This document shows, one piece after another, positions 1-13,711 of a stretch of DNA of 64,000 bases (within the stretch, counting starts at the first letter, position 1; each line of letters opens with the position of its first letter). This DNA comes from Cryptomeria japonica (Eukaryota; Streptophyta; Pinopsida; Cupressales; Cupressaceae): assembly GCF_030272615.1 (NCBI RefSeq), contig NC_081407.1:373262998-373326997 (forward strand), written 5' to 3'. A model generated the notes under the pieces. It saw nothing but the letters and a program-made list of their open reading frames with translations, was not told the DNA's origin and did not search any database. The translations under genes were made by a program, and so were the position numbers.

Positions 1-1080
1 TGGTTAAGCAAGACAGATGAGGATGGTATTTAGTTGGCAGATTATGTGGTGAAACTCCTTTTATATACTAATGATCTTAACCTAATTTCAAAATTGACTC
101 TTGGTTTAAGAGAACATTTGAAGGCCTTAGAACACTTTTGTCAGGAGGTTGAGATGCAAATGAATATCACCAAGACCAGAATCATGTTTAAATTCTCATT
201 AAAAAGAGAAGATAAGCAAATTACCTTTCTCTTTGAAGGAAACTCGCTAGAAACAGTGAAAGAATATAAGTATCTTGGGATTGACTTCCACTATAAGCTC
301 AGCTGGGAGACTTCTAGAACAAAAAGGATATAGGGAGGTTGGAAAGCTTCACACTTGCTTCAAAATAGGTGCGAACTTTGGGATTGAAAAACTAAAAAAA
401 CACTTTTTGTTTTGGTAGTCACACCAATGGTCCTTTATGACTACAAAGTGTAAGGAAGTAGCATGTCAAATTGTAGTTGGAGGCAAATAGAAAGAATCTA
501 GAAACATCCAATAACAAGTAATCTCAAAGTTAAAAGTACAACCCATATGAAATTATTTTAGTGAAGCAAGACATTTTCCATTGGAAGCATTGGCGATAAT
601 TTGGTTGATAAGTTATTAAAGAAGATTGAAAACATGGATAACCAACGTTGACATAAAATGGTTGTGGAGGAGATGTTGTATTGTAGGAAGAAAACGTAGA
701 TAAAGCAAAATAACAACTAGATGAACAAGTGGGGCATCAATTTGCATGTTTGTCCTAGCACCAAGGGTGAAATAAAAAGTTACATGATTGAAAATTTTCA
801 GACTTCCATGTGGACAAAACAGATTGGGTAGAAAAAAACATACTACATCAAAGAGTTTAACTTAACAAAGGACTATGGCAAAAAAATATATTTAGGGGTA
901 GTTATCAAAAGGAAAGTGAGGTTGTTAGTTGCACAATTGAGAACAAGATCACATCATCTTAAATGTGAGACTGATAAATGGAAAAGGCTTAAGGAAACTT
1001 GGAAGGAAAGAGTTCACATTTTCTACAATAAAAAGGTAGTGGAAACAAAATGGCATTTCATTATAGAATGAATAGCCTAT
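1..1080 (+). pseudogene. Decayed LINE (non-LTR retrotransposon) reverse transcriptase, 3' part
   Basis: A short open stretch (34-333) reads like the middle of a plant LINE reverse transcriptase: a YTND tetrad at 64-75 stands where YADD is expected, followed by a helical stretch and the typical 'YKYLGIDF' block at about 270-290. Downstream, in shifting frames and across many stops, fragments such as 'TPMVLYDYKV' (about 420-450), 'WRQIERI' (about 480) and 'VVETKWHF' (about 1,040-1,060) match the C-terminal connection region of LINE pol. The upstream part, including any endonuclease, lies outside the window. The reading frame is broken repeatedly and the catalytic tetrad is altered, so it cannot be active. 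It lies 0.5 kb upstream of the NUP1 start codon. Family assignment is by motif recognition only. Confidence 0.75.
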
Positions 1081-1578
1081 GAGAATATTCATACTTAATA
1101 CATACATGACTTAAAGATTGACAACATACACTGATTATTTGAGAAAAAAACAAGATTAACCAAGACAACTAGCCTTCTAATCAAAATCAATAATAAAAAA
1201 TCAGAAATCCTAGAAAAATCTAAAGATGATCTAAGAATATTTTTTTGGATCGATAATAATCTAAGAATATTCCTCTCGAGCCCATACACTGTTTTAAAAT
1301 CTTTCATTCATTCATTGCTCTACACCAAATTTGGAACTAAAAACAAGGGCTGCTGTAGCAATTGTAACATCTTCCTTCAAGAAGAGGCACTCTGCCTTCA
1401 TTACTAGACACTCCAGCCATTTTTGCGGTCGAGGCGGCTCTGTAGTTCGCAGGGATGGTTAGTCAGAGGATCGATCACCGAAGAAGAAGAACCTGCTATA
1501 ATTTTGTTTTCCAAGAGGAAAGCGGATAAAGAAGGAAAGACCAAAATAAAACAGGGCAAAGGCGCGTCATTGCATCGC
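1081..1578 (+). promoter_or_regulatory. Presumed promoter and 5' leader region of NUP1
   Basis: This is the interval between the dead LINE and the NUP1 start codon. The last ~150 bp are purine-rich on the + strand (GAAGAAGAAGAA at about 1,480) and GC-richer than the surroundings, as is usual near plant gene starts. No convincing TATA box is visible. The frame is open upstream of the chosen ATG to at least 1,423, but nothing upstream resembles the protein family, so the leader is taken as untranslated. The transcription start is not determined. Confidence 0.4.
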
Positions 1579-1900
1579 ATGGCAGATTTTTGGGAGGGAG
1601 GAGGAAGAGGAGGGGAGGAAGGAGAAGCGTCAGGGTCGTATGTAGGAGGCGGAGCAGGCGGTAAGCTCCGCACGTTGAGGTCAGCGCGCCGAGCAGCCGC
1701 CACACCATATGACCGCCCGCAGAGGGGGCGCCACGCACCTGCAGCTGTTAGGGCAGCAGCGAGGGGAGACAGTGATAGCAGCAGCTGGTTGCGGAGAGTA
1801 GTGGTGGATCCGGCCAGCCGTCTTATAAATAATGGTGCGGTGAAATGGTTCAACTCCGTCTTCAGGAAGCGCGCTCTCCTGCCGCCCGACCATACGCAAG
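1579..1900 (+). CDS. NUP1: NUP1 exon 1
   Basis: Starts at ATG 1579 and ends in phase 1 at a CAAG|GTGTGC donor. It encodes the conserved N-terminal region: Gly-rich start, the 'TPYDRP' box, then a 'WLRRVVVDPASRLI' segment and a basic 'FRKR' patch. The amphipathic segment is of the kind expected for anchoring at the nuclear membrane or pore. It is markedly more GC-rich than the rest of the window. Confidence 0.93.
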
Positions 1901-4900
1901 GTGTGCCTCTTTTCATTTTTCCACCATAGTTCTGCACCAGGGTGTACTTTTTTTCATTTTGTTTAGCTAGAGTTTGCTTCATTTATGTTGTCTGTTTTTT
2001 TTCATTATGTTAGAGTAGATATCAGGCGCTCAAGCTGTATCGTGCATTGGAATAATTGCAAGTTTATGTTGTTGTGAAGCTCCTTTTTGTTCAAGTTTGA
2101 GTTAGGAGTACTAAAGCGCCGAAAAATGCTGATTTATGATTTTTAAACATCAACTCATTATCATCATTTGTAGTGATAGCTCAAATTCTTACACTGGAGA
2201 GTTGTATACATATATACAGGGTTTGGGGTGTTCCTACAGGCATATGATAATTCAAGGATCGTCACAGTAAAATGTGTAATTGCATTAGCTGGTAGCCAAA
2301 CTCCATATACTCTATCGTGTTAGTGTGGATCACCTATTATTATGAGATTTAACTTCCCTAAGCGTGAACAATGAGGAATTGATCCAGATAGATTATCTTC
2401 TGCTAATTTATCATTGCCAACAACTTTTAGGAGGGATACATTTATTTTTCCTATCAATAATATGATAGTCTGAAGAAGCTATTTAGGGTAATAATTTGTC
2501 ATGTCACTGGAATTGTTCTTAGGGGCAAACAACGGCGAACTAATCCAGATAGATTCTCTTCTGCTAATTTATCATTGGCAATAACTTCTAGGAGGGATTT
2601 ATTTAGATTTCCTCTCAGTGCTAAGATAGTTTGAGGATGCTATTTGCTATCGTAATTTGTCATGCCAGTGGAATTGCTCTCATGTGCATCATCTTATGAA
2701 GCTTATAATATTGTTATGGCTTCTTATGCTGTTTATATATCATCAAAAAATGCAGTCCATCGTTAACTGTGAGGATAACAATAGCACCTTGTTGTGAGGT
2801 ATATTCAGGCATGTTTGGGTGCTACAATTTGCAAGTTAATTTTTTTTCTTATTAGAAATTGATCTGAATTGTGACTTTAAAGTTTATGTTATGTCCCCCG
2901 TTACAAAAGAAATATGAGGTAAATCATCGAGGGCAAAGGCCACTAAATCATACTATGTAAACATCGCTGGTGAAGAGCACTCAATATTAATCTTGTCCGA
3001 CTTTATTATCTGGGCATTGAAACTCAATAAATAATAATAAAATTATTATTATCATTGTGGCCGACTCCTTCCTTGTTAAGCGCCCAAACATATTCAATGA
3101 AGCCGACTTGAAAATTAAAGTATGGGTCGAACTTACTCCCTTTCATATTGGTATATATGGTGGCCGACTTCATTTGGTACCAAAGATAGATATCATCATA
3201 TATAGGACATGATAGGAACAAATTACTAGATAGGGTGGAGCAATCAAGCATTAGTAAAAAGCAGTATGATTAAGAAGAGCAGTAATTTGTTAATGAGGAG
3301 ACATCATATTAAGAAGAGCAGCAAATTCATAAAAGACAGCGATTCATATATAATTAAATGAGCTGCAATTAACATATAATAAACAGCAATTAGATATACG
3401 AAGGGGCAAATTTCTAATAATTAATGACATCTCATTAAGGCAGAAATTAATATGATCACCAAACCGATTAATTTTGTGAAGACAGCGATTCCAAGTTGGT
3501 GGAGGCATATTAGAGAAGGTAGCGATTATTAAATATAAGGTTGTCATTATATTTTCAAAGGCAGCGAATAGTATAAAGTAGTGATTATGTGATGCAAGAG
3601 GGCTCCCCCTCTACTATGTAAACGCACAAATCACAAACTACACGACAAGATTGCAACAAAACACAATTCATCTCACAAATTTGATTTATTCAAAGACAGA
3701 ATCCAGCTTTGCAAATTTTACAAATCTTGGCTTTCAAATGGCCTCCCTCACAATTCTGAAACTCATCTCTGCACAGCGAACTTTATTTGAATACTTTCTT
3801 TAATCCTCATTCTCTCTTCTCCAACTCCTTTCACACTTTCTTCCAAATCCTACACACTTGCAATCTGCTCCTGCGCACTCTAAACTTAATTGGTTTTCTC
3901 TGCTCTGTTTTGTCAGCACTCTGAGCACCTTCAAAACAGCAACCAAATTTTTCTTTGTGCACTCTGAGCCCCTTCATAACAGCAACCAAACTTTTCTTTG
4001 TGCACTCTGATAACTTCATCTACCATGCATATTTCCTCCTCTTAATTTGCAGCGCATCTCTATTACCTTTCTACGCTTTTCTCATCTACTCAATACTTCA
4101 TTGTTATTTATTTTGTTGTGTTACCAATATCCTTTCCTTGACTGAAGTGTTGCGTTCCTCCCATTCTTGTGTGCCTCTGGCTCTCTCATCTTATTTTCTT
4201 CACAGCCTCAATTCTCTGTTAAAACTCCTCTTGGCTGCAACCCACACTCTTCTTGGCTGATACCTTCACCTTCTCTTTCCCACACATTTTGGTATTATTT
4301 TAATCTGTATCCCCCTTTGGTCTCCTTGCACCCTTTCACCTTCTACATTTTCTTTCATTTGCTTTCCATGTTTTGGCACTGACTCTAATGAATTCTGCAC
4401 TGACTTCACTTTATAGTTGTCCTCTCTCTCTTTACAAATGCATATATCGTTTAATTAACTACAATCTGTCCACAGCCTTATTGATTGGTGTTTTCCCCAA
4501 ATCTCTCTTCGATTTGATTGGATATGTAATTGGTTCACTCCTGTAACGTGTCACTTCACCTCCTCGATGCAGTTTCCTCCTTCCCTTCATCGCTTCATGC
4601 TTGGCATGGAAGCTGAATTGATAGGTTTGGAGGCGATGTGTAATAAAAATAAAGACCTGCATTTGTTCAAAAGTTTCTAAAGCCTTTCCAACAAATACAC
4701 TTTGTACATAACCTGCAACCAAAATGATACATGAGCCTTTTGTATGCTTTCACATATCTGCCAAGGCACTTATAACTACCATCTGTTCTCCTCTTGCCCA
4801 AGAGACGAACCATGCAATTTGTGTATTTAATTTAGGAAATAGCCAGTATGTTGCATGTCTAGTAGGGGCCATTTTTTATTATGCTTCAATGGAACTAGTT

Positions 4901-7900
4901 GGATTGCCACCAATAGTTAGCTTTTGGATTGAAAGAGAGGCTAAAGATGCTATCAGTTAGTGACTACACAACTTGTCATGAGCCAGAGCGAAACTTTGCA
5001 AAATTGAATAGAGAGATGCCAAACAGAACCAGGACAAACCAAAATTGAAGAAAACTAATAGGAAATGTTTTTGGGTGATGCCAATTGGTTGTCTTCCCGA
5101 GTGCTCCTGCATTAGACATGCCAAGTAGGAAATTTTTTGTGAGTAGAACTTACAAAATGGAGTTAGGTAAGTGAACTACCCTTTCAGGTTGTAAACATCT
5201 TGCAACAAACTCCATCTCTCTGTTAGATGCACAAAATTGATCCTTTTTCCTCCTCTTCCAGCATCTCGTTGGAACAATTGTCATCCTCTTGCAACTCTGC
5301 TCACTACTCTTCTCTCTTGTTGTGGATTTGCATCCACCATTTGATGTCTCCTTCGACCAAAGTCTTTCTCCTCTATTCTTCTCCTTTGTGTGATCCAATC
5401 CACCATTATCTGGCCACCTCCACCAAGTTTCACCTGCAACATCCTCTATTGCTTTGACATACAAACCCACTGTATCTCCACACAAATCTATAACGGAACA
5501 ACTCTTTGTATTCATTATCTTTTGACTTCTATCAGCAATATGCAAATCAACTTCTCCATTACACAATGTAGAAAAATCAAAATTTACCCTACTTCTGCAA
5601 TGTCCTCTTTAACACCTCTTATTTCAACTGCAGCATTTTCAGGTAGCGCCACTTCATATTTTTTCTCATTTTCTTCATTCGAAATGATCCCTTCTGCAAG
5701 CAATGCATCATCTTCATTAGGTTCTTGATCAAATACCGGGCCTTCATAATCTTTTGCTACAACCTCCAAGTCTACCTTCTGAAATTCTTCCTCTTCTACT
5801 ACCTCAATTTGTGAGTTACCTTTACCTCCGTGACACTCTTTGCTTTCATTCATTAATTTTCACTTTATTTATTTGCTCCTTTTCATTTGTGCTATCTACA
5901 CTTGTTTGGGCTGCTCTCATATCTTCCCCCTTCTAGCTGCAACTGTTCTTTTTCAAGGGGATTTTCCATGTCCCATAACTCTCTTCCCAATATCGTACCA
6001 AAAGTCAAATTATCACGAGTCTACTTATGACCTATCTCATCTTCTTCTTCGAACACATCATCTCATCTGTTGCAATCACATCTCATGCTCTACAATCTGC
6101 ATAACATTTTCCTTTGTGATTTCCCATCTCTCTATCGCTTAGGACTTTGCACACGTGCAAGGATTCTTTTGAGCTCTCCACAACTGCTTCACACTTCCAA
6201 GTGTAAATTGCCTCATGATCGGCGATCTGTTCAAACAACTTCGCCCTCGGGTCCTGGTGTAGATTGCCTCACGTTCGGCGGTTTGTCCACACACTCATGA
6301 TCACTGACTTTGATACCAATTGATGCAAGAGGGCTCCTCCTCTGCAATGTAAACACACAAATCACAAACTACACGACAAGATTGCAACGAAACCCAATTC
6401 ATCTCACAAGTTTTTACAATTAATCTCACAAATATTATTTATTCAAATACAAAATCCAGCTTTGAAAATTTTACAAATCTCGGCCTTCAAATGGCCTCCC
6501 TCACAATTCTGAAACTCATCTCTGCACGACAAATTTTATTTTAATACTATCTTTGAGCCTCATTCCATCTTCTCCAACGCCTTTTACACTTTCTTCCAAA
6601 TCCTACACACTTGCAATCTGCTCCTTCGCACTCGACACTTTAATTGGTTTCCTCTGCTCCATTTTGCTAGCACTCTGAACTCCTTCATAACAGCAGCCAA
6701 ACTTTTCTTTGTGCACTCTGATAACTTCATCTACTATGCATTCCTCCTCTTAATTTGCAACACATCTTTATTACCTTTCTACTTTTTTCTCATCTACTCA
6801 ATACTTCATTGTTATTTATTTTGCTGCATTACCAATATCCTTTCCTTGACTGAGGCATTGCATTCCTCCCATTCTTGTGTGCCTCTGGCTCTCTCATCTT
6901 ATTTTCTTCGTAGCCCCAATTCTCTTTTAAAACTCCTCTTGGCTACAATCCACACTCTTCTTGGCTGCTACCTTCCCCTACTCTTTCCCACACATTTTGG
7001 TATTATTTTAATCCCTTTGTTCTCCTAGCGCCCTTCCACCTTCTACATTATCTTTCATTTGCTTTTCATATTTTGGCATGGGCTCCAATGAATTCTGCAC
7101 TGGCTTCACATTATAGTTGTCCTTTCTCTCTTCACAAACGTATATATCATTCAATTAACTGCAATCTGTCCACAGCCTTATTGATCGGTGCTTTCCCCAA
7201 ATGTCTCTGCAATTTGATTGGATATGTAATTGGTTCCCTTCTGTAATGTTCCACTTGACCTCCTTGATGCATTTTCCTCCTTCCCTTCACCGCTTCATGC
7301 TCAGCATGGAAGCTGGATTGATAGGTTTGGAGGCAATGTTTAATATAATAAAAGACTTGCATTTGTTCGAAAGTTTCTAAAGCCGTTCCAACATTTGTAC
7401 GTAACTTGCAATCAAAATGATACACGTGCTTTTTGTATGCTTTCACATATCTGGCAAGGCACTTACAACTACCATCTCTTGTCTCTTCTCCTCTAGGCCA
7501 AGAGACTAACCATGCCATTGGTGTGTTTAAGTGTAATGTCCCCTTCTATATTCTGTACTGAAAATCAGAAAATTATAAAGTTAGGTTTAGAGATCATACC
7601 TGATCAACTTATAAACATAAGATTAAATACAATTTCCTGCATATAACAATAAAACCATATGCAAAAGACACATTCCTCTGATTAATAAACATGCAAGTCT
7701 AACATTATGATAGGAATCTCAATATATAAGCATGATGTTTGGAAGGAGGATACTATGAGGACTTCTTTAGAGTCTTTCTACCCAAGCCCAAGAGAGGTTG
7801 TTTCCTGCAACCTTCTTGCTCCACTTGGTGACCCTAACTGATCTCCTCATATATCAACCTTCTTCATGACTTACTTACCTTGTGAGTTTGGGATGAGGCT

Positions 7901-10900
7901 GTAACCAGGTTGCTAGACTCCTCAAGGTAAGTGCTTTCAAGCTCCTAGACGCCTTTGGGGTCGTTCTAGGACAGCCAACTTATGAGTCTCTCTTAATCTC
8001 TCCATTACATATCCATTCCCTCCCTCACAAGTAAGTGCTGTCATTCTGATTATAGTACTTTGAATTCTTATCAGCATGTTCTTTATAGCTTGGTTATTGA
8101 TTCTATCAATGATTCATTACACTGACTTTCATATTAAATGTATACACCTTATATTCAATGTATTGTGTTACTAATGATTGCTGATATAGTATTTTATTTA
8201 ATGGTGTAATGTTACTAACAAATTGCATGATCATTATTTATTATATTAATCCGTTTATATTACTTGTGCTTGCTATTCTATGATTGGTGATGTTATTTAA
8301 GATGGTTATTTATGATTGTGATTCTGTGACTATAAATCATAAACAGTATGTAATATGGTGCTGTTAAGTCAGATTGATGTTACCCGTAGCAAGGTGCATG
8401 AGGAATATTGTTGGTCTGAATCCTGAATTCTCTGGCCCTGTGCGAATTCCTTTTTTCCTCCTATCGTATCCTCCTTGCCACCCGATGGCCCCTCATTAAG
8501 CCATTCATTCGCTGTGTCCCTTTGTTTGGAGGGAGATGTATCTCTCTAAGAGAGGTGTCTCTTTCTTATCCAATCTTCCAAGAGGTTTATGACCCTTCGG
8601 TCAAAACAACTATTAATTATTTTGTTAAGTCTTTTCTAAAGAAAACATTCCTACCGAAGAATAATACATATATAATTGAATATTATTTTTATTGCTTAAA
8701 GGATAAATGGTAATTGAGTCATTATACATAACTGATTCGAATATATTACAGGGATATTAGGGTCGGGACATGATATTAAGTTAGGAAATAGCCAGTACAT
8801 TGCATATCTAGTAAGGGCCGTTTTTTATGATGCGTTGATGGATATCCGTACGAACCGTACCCATCGTCCTTCCATGTTGAACAAAGAAGTAGTTGAATTG
8901 CCACCAATAGTTAGCTTTTGGACTGAAAGAGGGGCTAAAGATGTTACCAGTTAGTGACTGGACAACCTGTTGTGAGCTGGAGCGAAACTCTGCAAAGTTG
9001 AATAGAGAGATGCCAAACAAAACCAAGGCAAACCAAAATTGAAGAAAAATAATAGGAAATATTTTTGGGTGATGCTGATTGCTTGTCCATCCGGGTGCTC
9101 CTGCACCATTTTGTTAAGTTTTAAGCCAACAATTAAGCGGAAGAGTTGTGACTCTTTCAAAGGGGTAGAAATATTGAAGAGGCATGACATGTCCCTCATA
9201 TTGGAGGGTATAAAAGGAAGAAGAATACATTTGAAGTGGGCATCAATCGAGGAGATGGAATGATCAAGGGAATTAGAGCAGATCTAGATCAGATTTAGAG
9301 CAGAAGTATATGGAAGGATCTGAATTAAGATTTGAGAAGGAAAGAAGAAATACGAGTAGAATCTAATCTAATATTATCAGCCTGAAATCAATCTGATCTG
9401 AATCATAAGGCAGTAAGCATCTGAATTACAAGGCAATAAGATATGTAGATCTAGAAGATGAAGAAATGCAGATCTTAAATAGGATATATGCAGATAGGTG
9501 AAGATCAAATAAGAAGTGAAAGGATCGAATCAGATTAGAACTCATATATAATCAAAGCAACCATTTGATTTAAGAAAAGCATTTGTTCAAATGATTCGAT
9601 ATTAAACAAAGGAGACGAAGGCTCCTTAAAAATTGATTACAAGACGGTGTTTCTAATAGAAATTAACTGTTCACAACAGTTACAATTGATGCTAAAAATA
9701 GACTCTAAATAGAACTTAAGATGACCATTATAGAATAAATATAATATTATTTTAATACCCTCCCATAATGGTCATCGTACTAACTACCCTACAGAAGACA
9801 CTGCAGGTCTTTTGATCACAAATGCAAAGAAGGCTGCCCCGTCTCTTCAAAACACTCTGCTGTTGCTGAGACCCTCCCTGGATTTGCAGAATGTTAATGA
9901 CCAAGAGTACTAGATTGCATCCAACCTGATGTTGGGTAATAGAACTGAAACCGACAAAAACCCGAAACCACGATTTTGAGGAAAAATCAGCAAACCCTCC
10001 AAATAGCAACAAACACGATTTTGTCAAAAACCACAAAATTTTTTGCAGATGTTTGCCCCAACTCCAGGTGGGACCCAAAGCAGACTACAAGAAACCACAA
10101 TTTTTGTGGAAAAACCCATCAAACCTTGAAAATTGAAGTTACAAAATTGTTTTTTTTGGAAAAAACGGTAAAAACCCTAAAACAGGAACACCCACCATAA
10201 TTTTTCGTGGAAAAAATTAGAAAACCCTCCAACAAAGAACCCATAATTTTTGAGGACAAAATCGAAAAATCAGCAAACCCTTCAAATAGCAACAAACACA
10301 ATTTTGTCCAAAACCGCAAAAACTTTTGCAAATATTCGCCCCAATTTTAGGTGCAACCCAAAACAGATTGCAAGAAACCACGATTTTTTTGGAAAAAACC
10401 ATCAAACCTTGAAAATTGAAGTTACAAAATCGTTTTTTTTGGAAAAAAATGGTAAAAACCCTATAGCTTGAACACCCATCATGATTTTTTGTGGAAAAAA
10501 TTAGAAAACCCTCCAACAGAGAACCCATGATTTTTGAGGACAAAATCGAAAAAATTGGCAAACCCTCCAAATAGCAACACAATTTTGTCAAAAATTGCAA
10601 AAACTTTTGCAGATGTTCGCCCCAACTCTAGGTGGGACCCAAAACAAACTGCAAGAAACCATGATTTTTGTGGAAAAAACTGTCAAACCCTAAAAATTGA
10701 AGTTACAAAATTGTTTTTTTTAGGAAGAAAATGGTAAAAACCCTAAAATAGGAACACCCATCATAATTTTTGGTGGAAAAAAATAGAAAACCCTCCAACA
10801 GAGAACCCATGATTTTTGAGGACAAAATCGAAAAATCTACCAATAATTTTTATAAACCCAAAATAATTTTTTTCCTAAAAAAATTACAAAACCTTAAGCC

Positions 10901-13514
10901 AGAATAATTTGTTTAGGGAAAGATAATAAACCCCACGAATAATTTTGAAGGACAAAAAATAATAAAATACCCACAAATAATTTTTTTAAGGACAAGTCCA
11001 AGGGTTTGAGCTTAACTGGTTAAAACATTGGGTTCTCATTGTGGAGACCCAAGTTCAATTCCCAATAAGGACATCTAAAGTGGAATTATAAGTTGTGACT
11101 CTTGGCCTTCAATAGGATGGGGAAGGTCTTGGGTCAATCTAATCAAACATAATAATAAAAATAATAATAATTCAAAATATTGTGGCTACGGCCTATTACC
11201 TATCAAAAAAAAAAAAAATTTTTAGGACAAAAATTAATAAAAATAAAATTTTTAGGACAAAAAATTATAAAAACCTAGAATAATTTTAACTTCCATGACT
11301 TAAAAAAATCTGCAACCCAGCACAAACCCTATTCACCAAAAAATACCAAATGTCGCGCTCACCAAAAAACAACTCGACGCGAGAAAAAAATGCGAAAAAA
11401 TCCTTTCATGTGGGCAAAAAAACAAAAACCTCGTCAGGGTAGATGAAGACCCAGAAAAAATAACAAAAATTGTGTAAGAGCCACTGTGATTTGTTTATAA
11501 GGTCAATCCAAAAATGTTGCGCCACAAATCTGTTGCTGGTTGCACAGGAAAATGCGGGTAGAAGGAACAAAGACTGGTCAGTAAAAATACGTTGCGAAAA
11601 TAAGAATTGGTTGCGGCTTCAAAAAACTCTGGTGCGGAAAGAAAACCCGACGCAAAATCCAGGGCTGGGAATCACAGAGAAGAGGAGCATGCTTGAAAAA
11701 ATCTACGCGAGCAGAAAAAAACTCACAAACTCGTGTGAAACAGAAGCCCTTGAATGCAAACATAGACCCTTCGTTGCTGCTTGAAACAAGCCCACAAACC
11801 TTTAGCAGAAGGTTGCGATTTTTAACAAAATAGAGACCTGCGAAAAAATTCCAGACAAAACCCTCAAAATCTGGAAAAATTCCTCAAAAACCTTCGACCT
11901 GCTCTGCAAGCCAGAAAATTTAAAAAATTCACACGATTGCGAATTATTGACCCTTTCCAAAATCCTGCCCCCCCTGTGAGGGAGTCAGACCTAGACTAGC
12001 TTTGATACCATGTTCAAATAATTCGATATTAAACAAAGGAGACGAAGGCTCCTTAAATAGAGATTACAAGGTGGTGCTTCTAATAGAAACTAACCTTTCA
12101 CAACAATTACAACTGACGCTAAAAATAGAGACTCTAAACAGAACTTAAGATGACCATTATAGAATAAATATAATATTATTTTAATAGAATTTGGTATGAA
12201 TATGTGTTTAAGTCTATTATCTATTATTTCTTTTATGAATCTTTGATTTATTTATTAATTTGAATTAACAATCTATCCAGGTTCTTAGAAGTAATAAATT
12301 AATCAATTTATCATCCTACAAGAAATCATACATGAGTAAGGAAATATGTTAGGGAGAGGAAGTAGACCAGTTCCCACAATGTATGTAGACCATCCCAAGT
12401 TGGATGGACTGGAGGTCTTGCTACTTGTGGGCCAAGAGGTTGAATTGTCTTGGTTGGATGTTTCGTCCCCTTGGGCTTAGTTATGGCGAACGGGCTCGAG
12501 GGGCCCTATCGTGCTTTCCCTTCAAATCCCTAATATGGTTGATTGTTGGAAGTGAAACTGTAGTATGAATCCAAAATTCAAATGCATTTAGGTGATTGTT
12601 TATCATTTCATTGATGTTAATTGTTTATTTCCTTTTAAGTTCAATAGCTAGTATGTAATTTATTCATAGAATACTATTTGTAAATAAGTTGTTATTGTTG
12701 GGCAAATATCAGGTATCCGTATACCCCAAAAGTGGACAATACAGTTTAGTTGAGAACTATAGGTGTACACTGTAAACTTTTAATGGAGATGATAATGAAA
12801 AGGACTTCTGTCATATTGAAAAAATGTTTATGGTGAGACCATGCCTTTTAAAGATTCTTTGTTAATGATATCACAACTAGGAGATCTAGTACTTTCATCC
12901 TTGGTCAAATCTGCAGTTCAATTAAGGCCACAAAAAATTTAGTTCCAAATTTTTGAGCTATAGCACTTTTCCTTTTCCCAGGTTCAGATATCAAATTCAG
13001 ATATTTTGATTGTCCAATTGTTATTTGATTTAAAGATTCTTTGTTAATGATATCACAACTAGGAGATCTAGTACTTTCATCCTTGGTCAAATCTTCAGTT
13101 CAATTAAGGCCACAAAAAATTTAGTTCCAAATTTTTGAGCTATAGCACTTTTCCTTTTCCCAGGTTCAGATATCAAATTCAGATATTTTGATTGTCCAAT
13201 TGTTATTTGATTTGCAATTATTCAACATACAGCTTCTATATACAGACCTTTAGAGCTTTCTGGGGAAAAAACAGAGTGTTGTAAATAGTACTTTATTGAG
13301 TGCATCGACTCTTTTTTCTGCTTCAACAGTTTTGGGATTTCACGTATCTTTCTGGCTGTAATTGGAGACGGATGGGTGGGTCCAACATATCAGGACACTG
13401 AGCTTCTGTTCCCATTCATTCCTTCGAAATCTCGGAATTTTAGGCAAGTTCTAATTCAACTTAGGGAAAATTAAGGACAATTTTTTAATATGATGCAATT
13501 CTGTTTGATATTTA

Positions 13515-13565
<51 letters not shown>

Positions 13566-13649
13566 GACATGAGGAAAGTTCTAATTCCATTTATGGAAAT
13601 TAAAAGACAGTTCTTTAATATGATCGAATTTCATTTGATATCTAGTATA

Positions 13650-13711
<62 letters not shown>

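Larger units (their letters stand above)
3590..9105 (-). mobile_element. Non-autonomous LTR retrotransposon, minus strand, with nested solo LTR
   Basis: Two direct repeats of about 1.52 kb flank a 1.2-kb interior. Both begin TGATGCAAGAGGG and end GTGCTCCTGCA on the + strand. On the minus strand the LTR thus runs TGCAGGAG...TTGCATCA and is followed by TTGGTATCAAAGTC (complement at about 6,307-6,320), a primer-binding site of the initiator-Met type. This fixes the orientation. The interior has no recognisable gag or pol. The flanks (TTATG and CCATT) do not form a target duplication, so the ends may be eroded or recombined. It sits inside NUP1 intron 1. Confidence 0.75.
9584..12186 (-). mobile_element. 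Short-LTR non-autonomous retrotransposon, minus strand, 2.6 kb
   Basis: Direct repeats at 9,584-9,757 (174 bp) and 12,011-12,186 (176 bp) start TGTTCAAAT and end TTTTAATA on the + strand. GCTTTGATACCA at 11,999-12,010 directly abuts the right copy. Its complement TGGTATCAAAGC is an initiator-Met type primer-binding site, which makes the element minus strand. CCCTCCCATAA beside the left copy is the complement of a polypurine tract. Flanks GCATT and GAATT form a 4/5 target duplication. The interior has no coding region: it consists of a 280-bp tandem repeat, a nested SINE and A-rich spacer. Confidence 0.8.

Noticed and set aside
1423-1578. Upstream in-frame start for NUP1
   Set aside because: The frame is open but the residues do not resemble the family, whose N terminus corresponds to the ATG at 1579.
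1404-1982. 192-codon minus-strand frame opposite NUP1 exon 1
   Set aside because: It is a shadow of the GC-rich first exon. It has no recognisable domain, while the + strand has family motifs and a splice donor in phase.
2160-2690. Antisense leucine-rich repeat kinase fragment
   Set aside because: Only two short 'NLSG'-like words in a 161-bp duplication. The period is not a multiple of three and no kinase or further repeats are found.
9976-10737. Series of similar small ORFs suggesting a repeated peptide gene
   Set aside because: They follow the 280-bp DNA repeat on both strands and have no conserved start or stop, so this is a non-coding repeat.
13650-13709. Short peptide encoded across the (AC)n microsatellite
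   Set aside because: The His-Thr run is just the translation of the dinucleotide repeat.
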